From Cryobacterium suzukii (GTDB lineage: Bacteria; Actinomycetota; Actinomycetes; Actinomycetales; Microbacteriaceae): a DNA stretch of 64,000 nucleotides. The first letter of the stretch is position 1. Each line of letters starts with the position of its first letter. The position numbers and the translations under genes were made by a program. Positions 32,624 to 40,666 of the stretch are shown here, one piece after another. The notes under the pieces were generated by a model. That model had not been told where the DNA came from. It worked only from the letters and a program-made list of their open reading frames with translations, and ran no database searches. The stretch is taken from positions 62,001 through 126,000 of the forward strand of contig NZ_SOHJ01000004.1 of NCBI RefSeq assembly GCF_004403185.1, read 5' to 3'.

Positions 32624-33865
32624 GTGACCGAGTTTCTTCCTGCTTTAGCCCTGCCCGAAACGCCTCCGGCAGCGCCCGTTTCTGTACCCACAAGCGACCA
32701 AAACGAGCCGCTTCTTTCTGACCAGATCCTGGCTGGCATCCGCTCGCGGGCTGCCGGTTATGACCAGGCCAACACGTTCTTCTCCGACGACCTTGAGGAG
32801 CTCGTCGCCGCCGGTTATCTGCGTGCCCTCGTGCCGACCCGGTTCGGCGGACTCGGCCACACCCTGGCGCAGACCGCGCGCGCGCAAACCCGGCTCGCCG
32901 CATACGCCCCGGCCACCGCTCTCGGGGTGAACATGCACCTGATCTGGACGGGAGTCGCTGCGAGCCTCTACGCCCAAGGCGATCACTCGCTCGATTTTCT
33001 GCTCGAGGAGGCCGGCCGCGGCGAAATCTTCGCCTTCGGCGTGAGCGAACCCGGCAACGACCTCGTCCTATTCGGTTCGACAACGGATGCCATCCCCCAG
33101 CCAGACGGCGGCTACCGGTTCACCGGCACCAAGGTTTTCACCTCCCTCTCCCCCGTCTGGACAAGGCTCGGCACCCTGGGCCTCGATTCTTCCGACCCGG
33201 ACGACCCTGCGATCGTCTGGGCTTTTCTCGATCGTGCGGATGCCGGCATCCACTCAAAAGACGACTGGGATACCCTCGGCATGCGCGCCAGCCAGAGCCA
33301 GAGCACCGTGCTCAACGGTGCGCTGGCCCGCCCCGACCGGGTCGTGCGCCGGCTGCCAGTCGGCCCGAACGGCGACCCGCTCGTCGCCGGCATCTTCGCC
33401 AACTTTGAGATCCTGCTCAGTGCGGTGTACACCGGTATCGGCCAGCGTGCGCTCGAACTCGCCGTCGCTGGCGCGCACCGACGTACATCGCGGAGGAACG
33501 ACGGGCGCACGCACGCGCAGGATCCGGTGGCACGCTGGCGGGTGGGCGAACTCGTCATTGCGATGGACGGCATCTACCCGCAGATCGATGCCCTCGCTCG
33601 CGCGGTTGACGAGCGTTCATTCACGGTCGGTCCGGCCTGGTTTGCCCAGCTGTCCGGCCTCAAGTATCGGGCCACCCAGAACGCCAAGTTTGTCGTCGAT
33701 ACCGCAGTGCAGGTCGCGGGCGGCTCCGCCTTCAACGCAAGCTCCGAACTCGCGCGGCTGTACCGCGATGTGCTCGCGGGCTTCTTCCACCCCTCCGACG
33801 CGGACTCCGCGCACGCGACCGCCGCCGCATCCGCCCTCGGCCCAATTGATTTGCGCACCTCATGA
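32624..33865 (+). CDS. Acyl-CoA dehydrogenase-fold flavoprotein, possibly group D monooxygenase-like
   Basis: A 413-aa protein with the acyl-CoA dehydrogenase fold: N-terminal helical part (LEELVAAGYLRALVPTRFGG near residue 53), middle beta domain (FAFGVSEPGNDL near 137, GYRFTGTKVFTSLSP near 160), and C-terminal helices (VQVAGGSAFNASSELARLYRD near 363). The catalytic Glu region of true dehydrogenases (YEGT) is not seen; the end reads FFHPSDADSAHA, closer to flavin-dependent monooxygenases of this fold such as the DszC type. Activity is therefore uncertain. GTG 32624 is preferred from the -10 box. Its stop overlaps the ThrE start (ATGA). Confidence 0.8.
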   Translation: MTEFLPALALPETPPAAPVSVPTSDQNEPLLSDQILAGIRSRAAGYDQANTFFSDDLEELVAAGYLRALVPTRFGGLGHTLAQTARAQTRLAAYAPATALGVNMHLIWTGVAASLYAQGDHSLDFLLEEAGRGEIFAFGVSEPGNDLVLFGSTTDAIPQPDGGYRFTGTKVFTSLSPVWTRLGTLGLDSSDPDDPAIVWAFLDRADAGIHSKDDWDTLGMRASQSQSTVLNGALARPDRVVRRLPVGPNGDPLVAGIFANFEILLSAVYTGIGQRALELAVAGAHRRTSRRNDGRTHAQDPVARWRVGELVIAMDGIYPQIDALARAVDERSFTVGPAWFAQLSGLKYRATQNAKFVVDTAVQVAGGSAFNASSELARLYRDVLAGFFHPSDADSAHATAAASALGPIDLRTS

Positions 33866-35208
33866 GTTTCAGCAAAACCACCGCCATCTCGCTCGACCAC
33901 TCCGGCTACACCCGCGCGGTGCTCGACCTCACCATGCGCCTCGCCGAGGTCATCTTCACCGCCGGTGCCGGCGCCGAAGATGCGACCGCCGCCATGATCG
34001 CGCTCACCAGGGCCTACGGGCTCAAGGGCACCGACGCCAATATCACGCACACGACCATCACGCTCACGCAGGAAGATGCGTTGACGCACGAGTCGATCAT
34101 TCGCAGCCGCAACGTGAAGTACCGCACGCTGGACTACTCCAAGCTCACCGCGACGTCGGAGCTCATCGCCGACATCATCGAGAAGCCGATCGAGGTCGCC
34201 GAAGCCCGAAAAATTCTGGCGACGATCGTGAGCTCCAAGCCGCAGGTGCCTAAGCAGTGGCGCCGCATCGGCTGGAGCCTGGTCGGAACGGGCGCCGCGG
34301 TACTCATCGGCGCCGGGCCCACGGTGATCATCGCCGCGTTCATCGCCACCTGGATCATTGACTGGATCACTTCGGTGCTTGACCATCGCCAGGTTCCGCT
34401 GTTCTATCAGACCGTCGTGGGGGGCGCGATCGGCCCGATCGTCGCCGCGATCGTCGGGCTGATCGATCCCACGGCGAACCCCTCTCTCGTGGTCGTCGCG
34501 ACCATCATTATGCTTCTGGCCGGAGTGACCACGTTCGGCGCCGTGCATGACACGCTGTCGGGGTTCTATCTCACCGGCACCGCCCGAATGGTGGAGGCCC
34601 TGCTCATCACGGCCGGTCTGGTTACCGGGGTGTCCGGTTCTGCGCTGTTCCTGGCCCGCTTCGGGCTGTTGCTCGAGATCGATTCGAACCCGATCGTCAC
34701 GCTCGGCGTTCTGCCGGTGCTGCTCGTGGCAGCGATCGTGATCGTGATCGGGTTTGCGCTCGCCGTGCAGGTACCGTGGCGTGCGGTCTGGGTGGTCTGC
34801 GTGCTTGGTGCCCTCGCCGAATTTTTGTTCGTCGCGGCCCTGGCCGCAGGCTTCGGAATGGTGTGGGCTTCGGCGGCGAGCGCCCTCGGCGTCGGGCTGC
34901 TAGCCGCTGTTACCGCCCGCATCGTGCGTACCCCGCCGCTGGTCATCATGGTGACGGCTCTCGTGCCGCTGGTGCCAGGACTCACCCTGTTTCGCGGGCT
35001 GCTCATGCTGTCGGAAGGCGACATCAACGGGCTGCTTTCCCTGCTCACGGCTGCGGGTATCGCCATGGCCCTGGCGGCCGGCGCCCTGCTGTCGCAGTAC
35101 ATTGTGCAGATCGTGTGGGGCCCGGCTCGCCGGCTTCAGCGCCGCTTCGTCGGGCCGCTCATGGCCCTGCCGGTGCGGCTCGGCCGGGACTCCACCAAGC
35201 GCATCTAG
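33862..35208 (+). CDS. Threonine/serine exporter, ThrE family
   Basis: A 448-aa membrane protein joining both exporter modules. The soluble N-terminus (residues 1-125) carries the ThrE signature: MRLAEVIFTAGAGAEDATAAMIALTRAYGL. About ten helices follow in two groups, the first from residue 136 (GWSLVGTGAAVLIGAG) and the second from about residue 295. Characterised ThrE of Corynebacterium glutamicum exports threonine and serine by proton motive force. It overlaps the preceding gene by four bases. A hairpin at 35215-35243 follows the stop directly. Confidence 0.88.
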   Translation: MSFSKTTAISLDHSGYTRAVLDLTMRLAEVIFTAGAGAEDATAAMIALTRAYGLKGTDANITHTTITLTQEDALTHESIIRSRNVKYRTLDYSKLTATSELIADIIEKPIEVAEARKILATIVSSKPQVPKQWRRIGWSLVGTGAAVLIGAGPTVIIAAFIATWIIDWITSVLDHRQVPLFYQTVVGGAIGPIVAAIVGLIDPTANPSLVVVATIIMLLAGVTTFGAVHDTLSGFYLTGTARMVEALLITAGLVTGVSGSALFLARFGLLLEIDSNPIVTLGVLPVLLVAAIVIVIGFALAVQVPWRAVWVVCVLGALAEFLFVAALAAGFGMVWASAASALGVGLLAAVTARIVRTPPLVIMVTALVPLVPGLTLFRGLLMLSEGDINGLLSLLTAAGIAMALAAGALLSQYIVQIVWGPARRLQRRFVGPLMALPVRLGRDSTKRI

Positions 35209-35214
35209 CGCGGT

Positions 35215-35243
35215 GCGGCATCCGCTTTCAGAGCGGATGCCGC
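35215..35243. terminator. Hairpin made of two inverted GCGGCATCCGCT motifs, probable bidirectional terminator
   Basis: GCGGCATCCGCT (35215-35226), loop TTCAG, AGCGGATGCCGC (35232-35243): a perfect 12-bp stem between convergent genes. No T-run follows on either side, so termination efficiency is uncertain. The stem is built of two copies of the recurrent GCGGATGCCG motif. Confidence 0.6.
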
Positions 35244-35254
35244 GGTCCCACCGA

Positions 35255-35500
35255 TCAGTTGGGAACATCGGCCTCGCCGCCGGAATCGGCCACGTCTTCC
35301 TCGACGAAGCGGTACGGAATGGGCTCATCGGTCTCGCGGCCGCGCTTGTAGGTGCGCGTGATCGTTTCGGTGTCTTCGACCGCCTCGAGCACGATGACGT
35401 CCTGGTAGTCACCGTCGATGTATTCCAGCTCCACCTCGGTTCCGGCGGCGATCGGGTTGGGTCCAAAGAGTACTGCCCGGTAGGTGGCGCTATGGCTCAT
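35255..35500 (-). CDS. Conserved-looking small hypothetical protein
   Basis: An 81-aa acidic protein (many Glu and Asp, such as EVELEYIDGDYQDVIVLEAVE). No membrane segment or signal peptide is seen. It may form a small beta-rich domain. AAGGTCACC precedes the ATG at 35500. It is not recognised as any family. It is convergent with ThrE and divergent from the small basic protein at 35692. Confidence 0.6.
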   Translation of the reverse strand: MSHSATYRAVLFGPNPIAAGTEVELEYIDGDYQDVIVLEAVEDTETITRTYKRGRETDEPIPYRFVEEDVADSGGEADVPN

Positions 35501-35691
35501 GACGGTGACCTTTCAACGAGATAACGGTTCAGTAGAGCGTCAGCATACGACACACCGGCAGTGGGTGCACAGGTCTTCTGCCCAGTTGACCGGTTCGGCC
35601 GCGACGATCGGAGACCCGAGATGACGTTTGCGGCAAATCCGCGTATTCTCAAGGTGACGGGGCCCCACGGCTCGGCGCGAAGGAGTACACA

Positions 35692-35814
35692 ATGGCTGAT
35701 AAATCACCGAAAAAGGATGCAACCAAGAAGGTTGCCGACAAGTCCCTCAAGGAAAAGAGGGCCGACAAGAAGGCGAAGTCTGAAGAGACCGCTTCTCGGG
35801 CCCGCAAGAGCTAG
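35692..35814 (+). CDS. 40-aa lysine-rich small protein
   Basis: ATG at 35692 follows AAGGAG with good spacing, and the frame runs to TAG at 35814. The product has about one-third Lys/Arg (MADKSPKKDATKKVADKSLK at the start), no hydrophobic stretch, and is probably disordered. It is followed directly by a strong terminator, so it is a single-gene transcription unit. Very basic small proteins of this type may bind nucleic acid; no function is known. Confidence 0.7.
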   Translation: MADKSPKKDATKKVADKSLKEKRADKKAKSEETASRARKS

Positions 35815-35831
35815 GTTCCAACAGACGCACG

Positions 35832-35864
35832 GGGTGCCGCCACGATCGTGGCGGCACCCTTTTT
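35832..35864 (+). terminator. Rho-independent terminator
   Basis: GGGTGCCGCCAC (35832-35843), loop GATC, GTGGCGGCACCC (35848-35859), then TTTTT. A perfect 12-bp GC-rich stem with a T-run, the clearest terminator of the window. It ends the 40-aa gene unit, 36 bp before the AlaX-like start. Confidence 0.93.
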
Positions 35865-35899
35865 CTTTGCCGCCAGCATCCGCTCGAAAAGGAACAGCC

Positions 35900-36769
35900 A
35901 TGACTCTGCCCACCGAAGACACCCGCGTGCTTTACCCGAGCGGCGCCGTCGATACCGAGGCGACCGTAGTGCACGCCGAGCCGCTCGGCGACGGACGCTT
36001 CGCCGTGCTCCTCGACGCGACCTGCGTGCATCCGGTCGATGCGGGCTGGCCCGACCAGGGTCCCGATCTGGCGCTGCTGCACCACGGCGCCGCCTTCTGG
36101 CCGGTCGACGACTGCATCGTGGGAGCCACCGACGGATCGGCACTCTACATCGGCGACGACATTCCGGTGGCTAAGGGAACGCCCGGCTGGGCCTTCGTCG
36201 TGGTGCACGTGGTCGACGCGGCCGGATTGAACGCCGGCGACACCGTCACCGTCGAGGTCGACGAAGGCCTGCGCGATTCCACGAGCGCCGGGCACACCGG
36301 CTGCCACCTCGCTTCCCTCGCCCTCAACGCCGCCCTCGCCGACCGGTGGAAGAAGGAGGTGCGCCCCGACGCCCTCGGCACCCCCGACTTCGACGGGCTC
36401 GCCATCGACGAATCCCTCATCGGACCGAACGCGTCCGTCGATACCTACCGGCTCGGCAAGTCTCTGCGCAAGAAGGGATTTTCGGTTGACGGCCTCGACG
36501 CAGCGCTTGCCTCCATCGAAGCTACCGTCAACGCGACCCTCGCCGGGTGGGTCGGAACGGATGCCGCTGTGCGCATCGACCGCGACGGCGACCTGTTGAC
36601 CGATCGCCGCTATTGGGTCTGCGAACTGCCCGGCGCGAGCGTGCGCATCCCCTGCGGCGGCACCCACGTGACCTCGCTCGGCACGCTCGGCGCCGTGACC
36701 GTGACGCTGACCCTGCACGATCTGAATGGCACCGACGTGCTCACCATGAACACCTCCGCCGCGCGCTAG
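35900..36769 (+). CDS. AlaX-like tRNA-editing domain protein
   Basis: A 289-aa stand-alone protein related to the second additional (editing) domain of alanyl- and threonyl-tRNA synthetases. The zinc-site residues are seen as GHTGCH (131-136) and CGGTH (252-256); such proteins hydrolyse mischarged Ser- or Gly-tRNA(Ala). The N-terminal 120 residues form a beta-barrel-like part as in AlaX-M/L. ATG 35900 is chosen because AAAGGAACAG precedes it and the strong terminator lies upstream. The specific tRNA is not known. Confidence 0.83.
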   Translation: MTLPTEDTRVLYPSGAVDTEATVVHAEPLGDGRFAVLLDATCVHPVDAGWPDQGPDLALLHHGAAFWPVDDCIVGATDGSALYIGDDIPVAKGTPGWAFVVVHVVDAAGLNAGDTVTVEVDEGLRDSTSAGHTGCHLASLALNAALADRWKKEVRPDALGTPDFDGLAIDESLIGPNASVDTYRLGKSLRKKGFSVDGLDAALASIEATVNATLAGWVGTDAAVRIDRDGDLLTDRRYWVCELPGASVRIPCGGTHVTSLGTLGAVTVTLTLHDLNGTDVLTMNTSAAR

Positions 36770-36904
36770 CTTCACGCATTGGGGGCAATATGGGGGGCCA
36801 TCCGCGCCTGAGGAGAAGCACTATGCACGGTCTTCCGGCGATAGATTGCGCAATTCCTCTCATTGGCGCACAATTCAGGGGTACCAGGTCAGAGAGGACC
36901 CGCC

Positions 36905-38128
36905 ATGAGCACCGTCATTGACAGCCCAAAGATCGGCAGCACCGCAGCGGATGCGGCCACCCCCAAGTTCTTCACCGGTTCCACGACCGATTTCTTCTGC
37001 TACGAAGACCTGCTCACCCCAGAGGAGCGGCAGCTCGTGGCCCAGGCCCGCGTGGTGTTCGAGCGCGATGTGCGCCCGGTCGTAGCAGAGCACTGGAACA
37101 ACGAGACCTTCCCGTTTGAGATCGTCCCCGTGCTCACCGCCCTGAACTTGGTTGAACTGTGCGCGCGCGGCAACAATTTTCTGCTGCACGGGTTCATGAC
37201 CCTCGAGCTCTCGCGAGTGGATGCCTCGATTTCCACCTTCGTCGGGGTGCACAGCGGATTGTTCGCAGCGGCCATCGCCCAGCTGGGCACGGACGACCAG
37301 CGCGAACGGTACCTGGACGACGCCATCTCGCTGCGCAAGATCGGTGCGTTCGCGCTCACCGAACCGGAGCACGGCTCCGACGTCTCCCGCAATATGGACA
37401 CGACCGCGACCCGCTCCGGCGACTCGTGGACCCTGAACGGCGTCAAACACTGGATCGGCAGCGGAACCTTCGCCGCCAACGTGCTGGTCTGGGCGCGCGA
37501 CACCGCCGACGATCAGATCAAGGGTTTCATCGTCAGCGCGGCCCTGGACGGGTTCACGGCCGAAAAGATCGAAAATAAGATCGCGCTGCGCATAGTGCAG
37601 AACGCCACGATCACCCTCGACCACGTCGTGGTCGCCGAACGTGACCGCCTGCCCGGGGCCACCAGCTTTCGCGACACCAACCGGCTGCTCACCAACTCCC
37701 GAGTCTGGGTCGGCTGGCAGACCGTGGGGCTACAGTTCGCCGCCTACGACTATGCGCTGCGGTACGCCCTCGACCGCCAGCAGTTCGGCAAGCCGATCGC
37801 GTCGTTCCAGCTGGTGCAGGAAAAGCTCGTGCGCATGCTGGAGAACGCGACGACCTCCCTCGGCACGATGGTGCGCATCGCCCAGTTGCAACAGGCCGGC
37901 ACGCTCCGGCCCGAGCACGCCGCCATGGCCAAAGCCTCCGCCAGCGCTCGCATGCGGGAATCCGTGGCGCTTGGCCGCTCGGTGCTCGGCGGCAATGGTA
38001 TCTCCACCTCCTGGGGTATGGCCCGCGTCTTCGCCGACGCCGAAGCGCTCTATACCTACGAGGGCAGCTACGAAATCAACACCCTCGTCGTCGGCCGTGC
38101 CATCACGGGCATCTCCGCGTTCCAGTAG
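36905..38128 (+). CDS. Acyl-CoA dehydrogenase, glutaryl-CoA dehydrogenase-like
   Basis: FAD-dependent acyl-CoA dehydrogenase of 407 aa. Motifs: FALTEPEHGSDVSRNMDTTA near residue 146 (FAD/substrate), WTLNGVKHWIGSGTFA near 175, RQQFGKPIASFQLVQEKL near 290, and C-terminal YEGSYEINTLVVGRAITG near 382 holding the catalytic Glu, a pattern close to glutaryl-CoA dehydrogenase. It would oxidise an acyl-CoA in amino- or fatty-acid breakdown. ATG 36905 follows AGAGAGGA; an upstream ATG at 36863 lacks a ribosome site. No electron-transfer flavoprotein genes are nearby. Confidence 0.88.
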   Translation: MSTVIDSPKIGSTAADAATPKFFTGSTTDFFCYEDLLTPEERQLVAQARVVFERDVRPVVAEHWNNETFPFEIVPVLTALNLVELCARGNNFLLHGFMTLELSRVDASISTFVGVHSGLFAAAIAQLGTDDQRERYLDDAISLRKIGAFALTEPEHGSDVSRNMDTTATRSGDSWTLNGVKHWIGSGTFAANVLVWARDTADDQIKGFIVSAALDGFTAEKIENKIALRIVQNATITLDHVVVAERDRLPGATSFRDTNRLLTNSRVWVGWQTVGLQFAAYDYALRYALDRQQFGKPIASFQLVQEKLVRMLENATTSLGTMVRIAQLQQAGTLRPEHAAMAKASASARMRESVALGRSVLGGNGISTSWGMARVFADAEALYTYEGSYEINTLVVGRAITGISAFQ

Positions 38129-38152
38129 GCGTTTGTCCTCGGCCATCCGCTC

Positions 38153-38264
38153 GCCGAGCCGTGAGTTTGGAACTCCAGGGCTCGCCGAGCCGTGAGTTTC
38201 AGGCCATATCTGGCGATTTTCGGGCCAGGACTCACGGGTCGGCGACTAAAACTCACGGCTCGGC
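38153..38264. repeat. GCCGAGCCGTGAGTTT nested inverted repeat, copy A3
   Basis: GCCGAGCCGTGAGTTT at 38153-38168 and 38184-38199; inverted arms ACTCACGGGTCGGC (38230-38243, one mismatch) and AAACTCACGGCTCGGC (38249-38264). The loop has GGCCATATCTGGCGATTTTCGGGCC-like sequence that pairs with itself. It precedes the DUF559 gene. Confidence 0.9.
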
Positions 38265-38386
38265 TTGGCTCGGCATTTCTCGGCACGGCTGGGCGTTCGA
38301 CCCTGGCCGCGGCATCCGCTCACGCAGTAACGGGTTGCCTGTGGATAACAAATATGCGCGAGGGCGATTCCCGTCATGATCGCTGC

Positions 38387-39211
38387 ATGCCCACCATGCC
38401 TGAACGCGCAGTCCTGTCGTTTCGTCGGTTGCGCACGGATCGGGAGCATCCCGCGTCCACTCTCGAGCTGGCCAGGGCTTATTCGAAACGGATGCCGTCC
38501 ACGCACGTCTTCAGTCACGCGACGGCGGCCGTGATTCATGGGATCTGGTTGCCTCGTCGTCTGGAATCGGATCGTCGGTTGCATGTCTCGGTGCCAGCGG
38601 GCACGCGGGCACCGCAGATGGTGGGAATCATCGGACATGAGGGCGTGGGGTGCGGTATGCCGCGGGTGCATGGCTTTCCCGTGACCAGCCTCGTGCAGAC
38701 CTGGATCGACCTCGGCCAGGTGCTGACACGGGTCGAACTCGTCGCCGTGGCGGACTTTCTGTGCAGCGGCCGCAACCCGTGGCACACGCCCGACGAACTT
38801 CGCGCCGTCGCGGCGCGCCTGATCGGGCGACGCGGATGCCGCGCCCTGCGCGAGGCTGCGGGTCTCGCTCGGGCTGCGGTCGACTCGCCGCAGGAAACCA
38901 AGACGCGTCTGTTTCTCGTGGATGCTGGGATACCAGAACCGGTGGTCAACTTCGAGATCCGGGATGCAAACGGCGTCTTCGTGGCCCGGGTTGATCTGGC
39001 CTGGCCGAGTCTTCGAGTCTGTCTCGAGTACGAGGGTGATGGGCACCGCGGCGATCCGCGTCAATTCCGCGTGGATATCACCCGGCGCGAACGCGTCGAA
39101 GACCAGAGTTGGCGCATGGTGCGCGTCACCGACGACGACTTGAAGAACGGTGGCCTTGAACTTCTGCGCCGAGTGCGGGCAGCCCTGACCGAACGCGGCG
39201 CGCGCTGGTAG
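38387..39211 (+). CDS. DUF559 / Vsr-like endonuclease-domain protein
   Basis: A 274-aa protein. The N-terminal half (LELARAYSKRMPSTHVFSHATAAVIHG near residue 24, then PVTSLVQTWIDLG near 97) resembles the AbiEi-like or transcription-factor half seen in many actinobacterial proteins. The C-terminal half is a PD-(D/E)XK-type fold: ARVDLAWPSLRVCLEYEGDGHRGDP near residue 207, with Asp, Glu and the spaced residues of DUF559/Vsr nucleases. ATG 38387 is a best guess; ATG 38354 is in frame. No ribosome site is clear. It is flanked by repeats A3 and A4. No methylase or toxin partner is present. Confidence 0.72.
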   Translation: MPTMPERAVLSFRRLRTDREHPASTLELARAYSKRMPSTHVFSHATAAVIHGIWLPRRLESDRRLHVSVPAGTRAPQMVGIIGHEGVGCGMPRVHGFPVTSLVQTWIDLGQVLTRVELVAVADFLCSGRNPWHTPDELRAVAARLIGRRGCRALREAAGLARAAVDSPQETKTRLFLVDAGIPEPVVNFEIRDANGVFVARVDLAWPSLRVCLEYEGDGHRGDPRQFRVDITRRERVEDQSWRMVRVTDDDLKNGGLELLRRVRAALTERGARW

Positions 39212-39231
39212 CCCGCGTGGCGGCATCCGCT

Positions 39232-39342
39232 CACCGAGCCGTGAGTCTCGGTCCCCGTCGTTCGCCGAGCCGTGAGTCCTAAGCCAATTCAGGCGATTTT
39301 CGGGCTGACACTCACGGCTCGGCAGATGAAACTCACGGCTCG
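39232..39342. repeat. GCCGAGCCGTGAGTTT nested inverted repeat, copy A4
   Basis: ACCGAGCCGTGAGT (39233-39246) and GCCGAGCCGTGAGT (39264-39277) face ACTCACGGCTCGGC (39310-39323) and AACTCACGGCTCG (39330-39342). The loop contains AAGCCAATTCAGGCGATTTTCGGGCT, close to that of A3. It begins 22 bp after the DUF559 stop. Confidence 0.9.
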
Positions 39343-39399
39343 ATGGTGGAAGGCGACCCCGGGAGCCTAGCGACGCCCTGCGCAGCCGAGCGGATGCCG

Positions 39400-40623
39400 C
39401 TACGCGCGCTCGAAGATGGCCGCGAGCCCCTGCCCGCCGCCGATGCACATGGTTTCGAGCAGGTAGCGGCGTTCGGTGCGCTGCAGGTGCCGGCTCGCGG
39501 TGGCGAGGATGCGGGCGCCGGTCGCGCCGACCGGGTGACCGAGCGAGATGCCAGAACCGTTGACGTTCGTGCGGGCCCAGTCTTGCGGGGTGAAGTTCCA
39601 CTCCCGGCTGACGGCGAGTACCTGGGCGGCGAAGGCCTCGTTGAGCTCGATCAGGTCCATGTCAGCGAGGGTGAGGCCAGCACGGTCGAGCGCGAGCTTC
39701 GTCGCCGGCACCGGGCCGAGGCCCATGCGGGAGGGCTCGACGCCGGCCCGCGCCCAAGACACGAGGCGCACGATCGGGGTCAGGCCGAGCTCGGCCGCGC
39801 GCTCCGGGGTGGTCACGATGCAGGCGGCCGCCGCGTCGTTCTGCCCGCTGGCGTTGCCGGCGGTGACGGTGGCGGCGGCATCCGCTTTGCCCATGATCGG
39901 TTTCAGGCCGGCCAGCGCCTCGAGCGTGGTTTCGCGCGGGGTCTCGTCGACCGAGACGACGACGGGACCCTTGCGGCCGGACACGGTGACCGGCACGATC
40001 TCCTCGAGAAAGCGGCCGTCGGCGACGGCGGCGAGGGCACGGCGCTGGGACCGGGCGGCGAGCTCGTCTTGTTCGACCCGATCGAGCGAGTAGTCACGGC
40101 GCAGGTTCTCAGCGGTTTCGAGCATTCCGCCGGGCACCGGATAATGGCGGCCGCCAGCGGTTTCGCGGCCACGGCCGAGGGCGTCGCGCAGCAACACACC
40201 GGCGGTTCCGGCCAGACCCCAGCGGGAATCGACCGTGTACAGCGGAGCCTGGCTCATGACATCAACGCCGCCGGCGATCAGCAGATCGCTGACGCCGGTC
40301 TGCACCTGCATTGCGGCGTCGAGGATGGCCTGCAGTCCGCTACCGCAGCGGCGGTCGACCTGCACGCCGCCGACGGTGACGGGCAGCCCCGCGTTGAGGG
40401 CGGCGACGCGAGCGACCGGCGCTGCCTCGGCCGAAGGGTAGGCCTGGCCGAAGATCACGTCGTCGACGAGGGCGCCGTCGAGTCCGGTGCGTTCGATCAG
40501 CGCGGAGATAACCGCCGCGGCAAGGTCGGCCGGCGCGACGGTTTTGAACACGCCACCGAACCGACCGATCGGCGTGCGGAGCGGTTCGCAGATGACGACC
40601 TGGCGCAGCGTGGTGGCGGTCAT
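39400..40623 (-). CDS. pcaF: 3-oxoadipyl-CoA thiolase
   Basis: Last step of the beta-ketoadipate pathway: splits 3-oxoadipyl-CoA into acetyl-CoA and succinyl-CoA. The 407-aa thiolase has the nucleophile Cys93 in VDRRCGSGLQ, NASGQNDAAAA near 250, SLGHPVGATGAR near 352 with the catalytic His, and CIGGGQGLA near 393 with the second Cys. Thiolases are hard to tell apart by sequence; its place as last gene of the pca operon, 43 bp after pcaJ, gives the specific call. Confidence 0.88.
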   Translation of the reverse strand: MTATTLRQVVICEPLRTPIGRFGGVFKTVAPADLAAAVISALIERTGLDGALVDDVIFGQAYPSAEAAPVARVAALNAGLPVTVGGVQVDRRCGSGLQAILDAAMQVQTGVSDLLIAGGVDVMSQAPLYTVDSRWGLAGTAGVLLRDALGRGRETAGGRHYPVPGGMLETAENLRRDYSLDRVEQDELAARSQRRALAAVADGRFLEEIVPVTVSGRKGPVVVSVDETPRETTLEALAGLKPIMGKADAAATVTAGNASGQNDAAAACIVTTPERAAELGLTPIVRLVSWARAGVEPSRMGLGPVPATKLALDRAGLTLADMDLIELNEAFAAQVLAVSREWNFTPQDWARTNVNGSGISLGHPVGATGARILATASRHLQRTERRYLLETMCIGGGQGLAAIFERA

Positions 40624-40666
40624 GCGGCGACTCCGCTGTCGATCAGGGTGTTCGGAAACGACGGAA

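Noticed and set aside
35561..35899. 113-residue extension of the AlaX-like protein
   Set aside because: It would read through the 40-aa gene and a strong terminator; ATG 35900 has its own ribosome site.
38246..39601. 451-codon minus-strand frame across the DUF559 gene and both repeats
   Set aside because: It translates the palindromes themselves (repeated SREF/SRLGE) and has no domain; the plus-strand protein has nuclease motifs.
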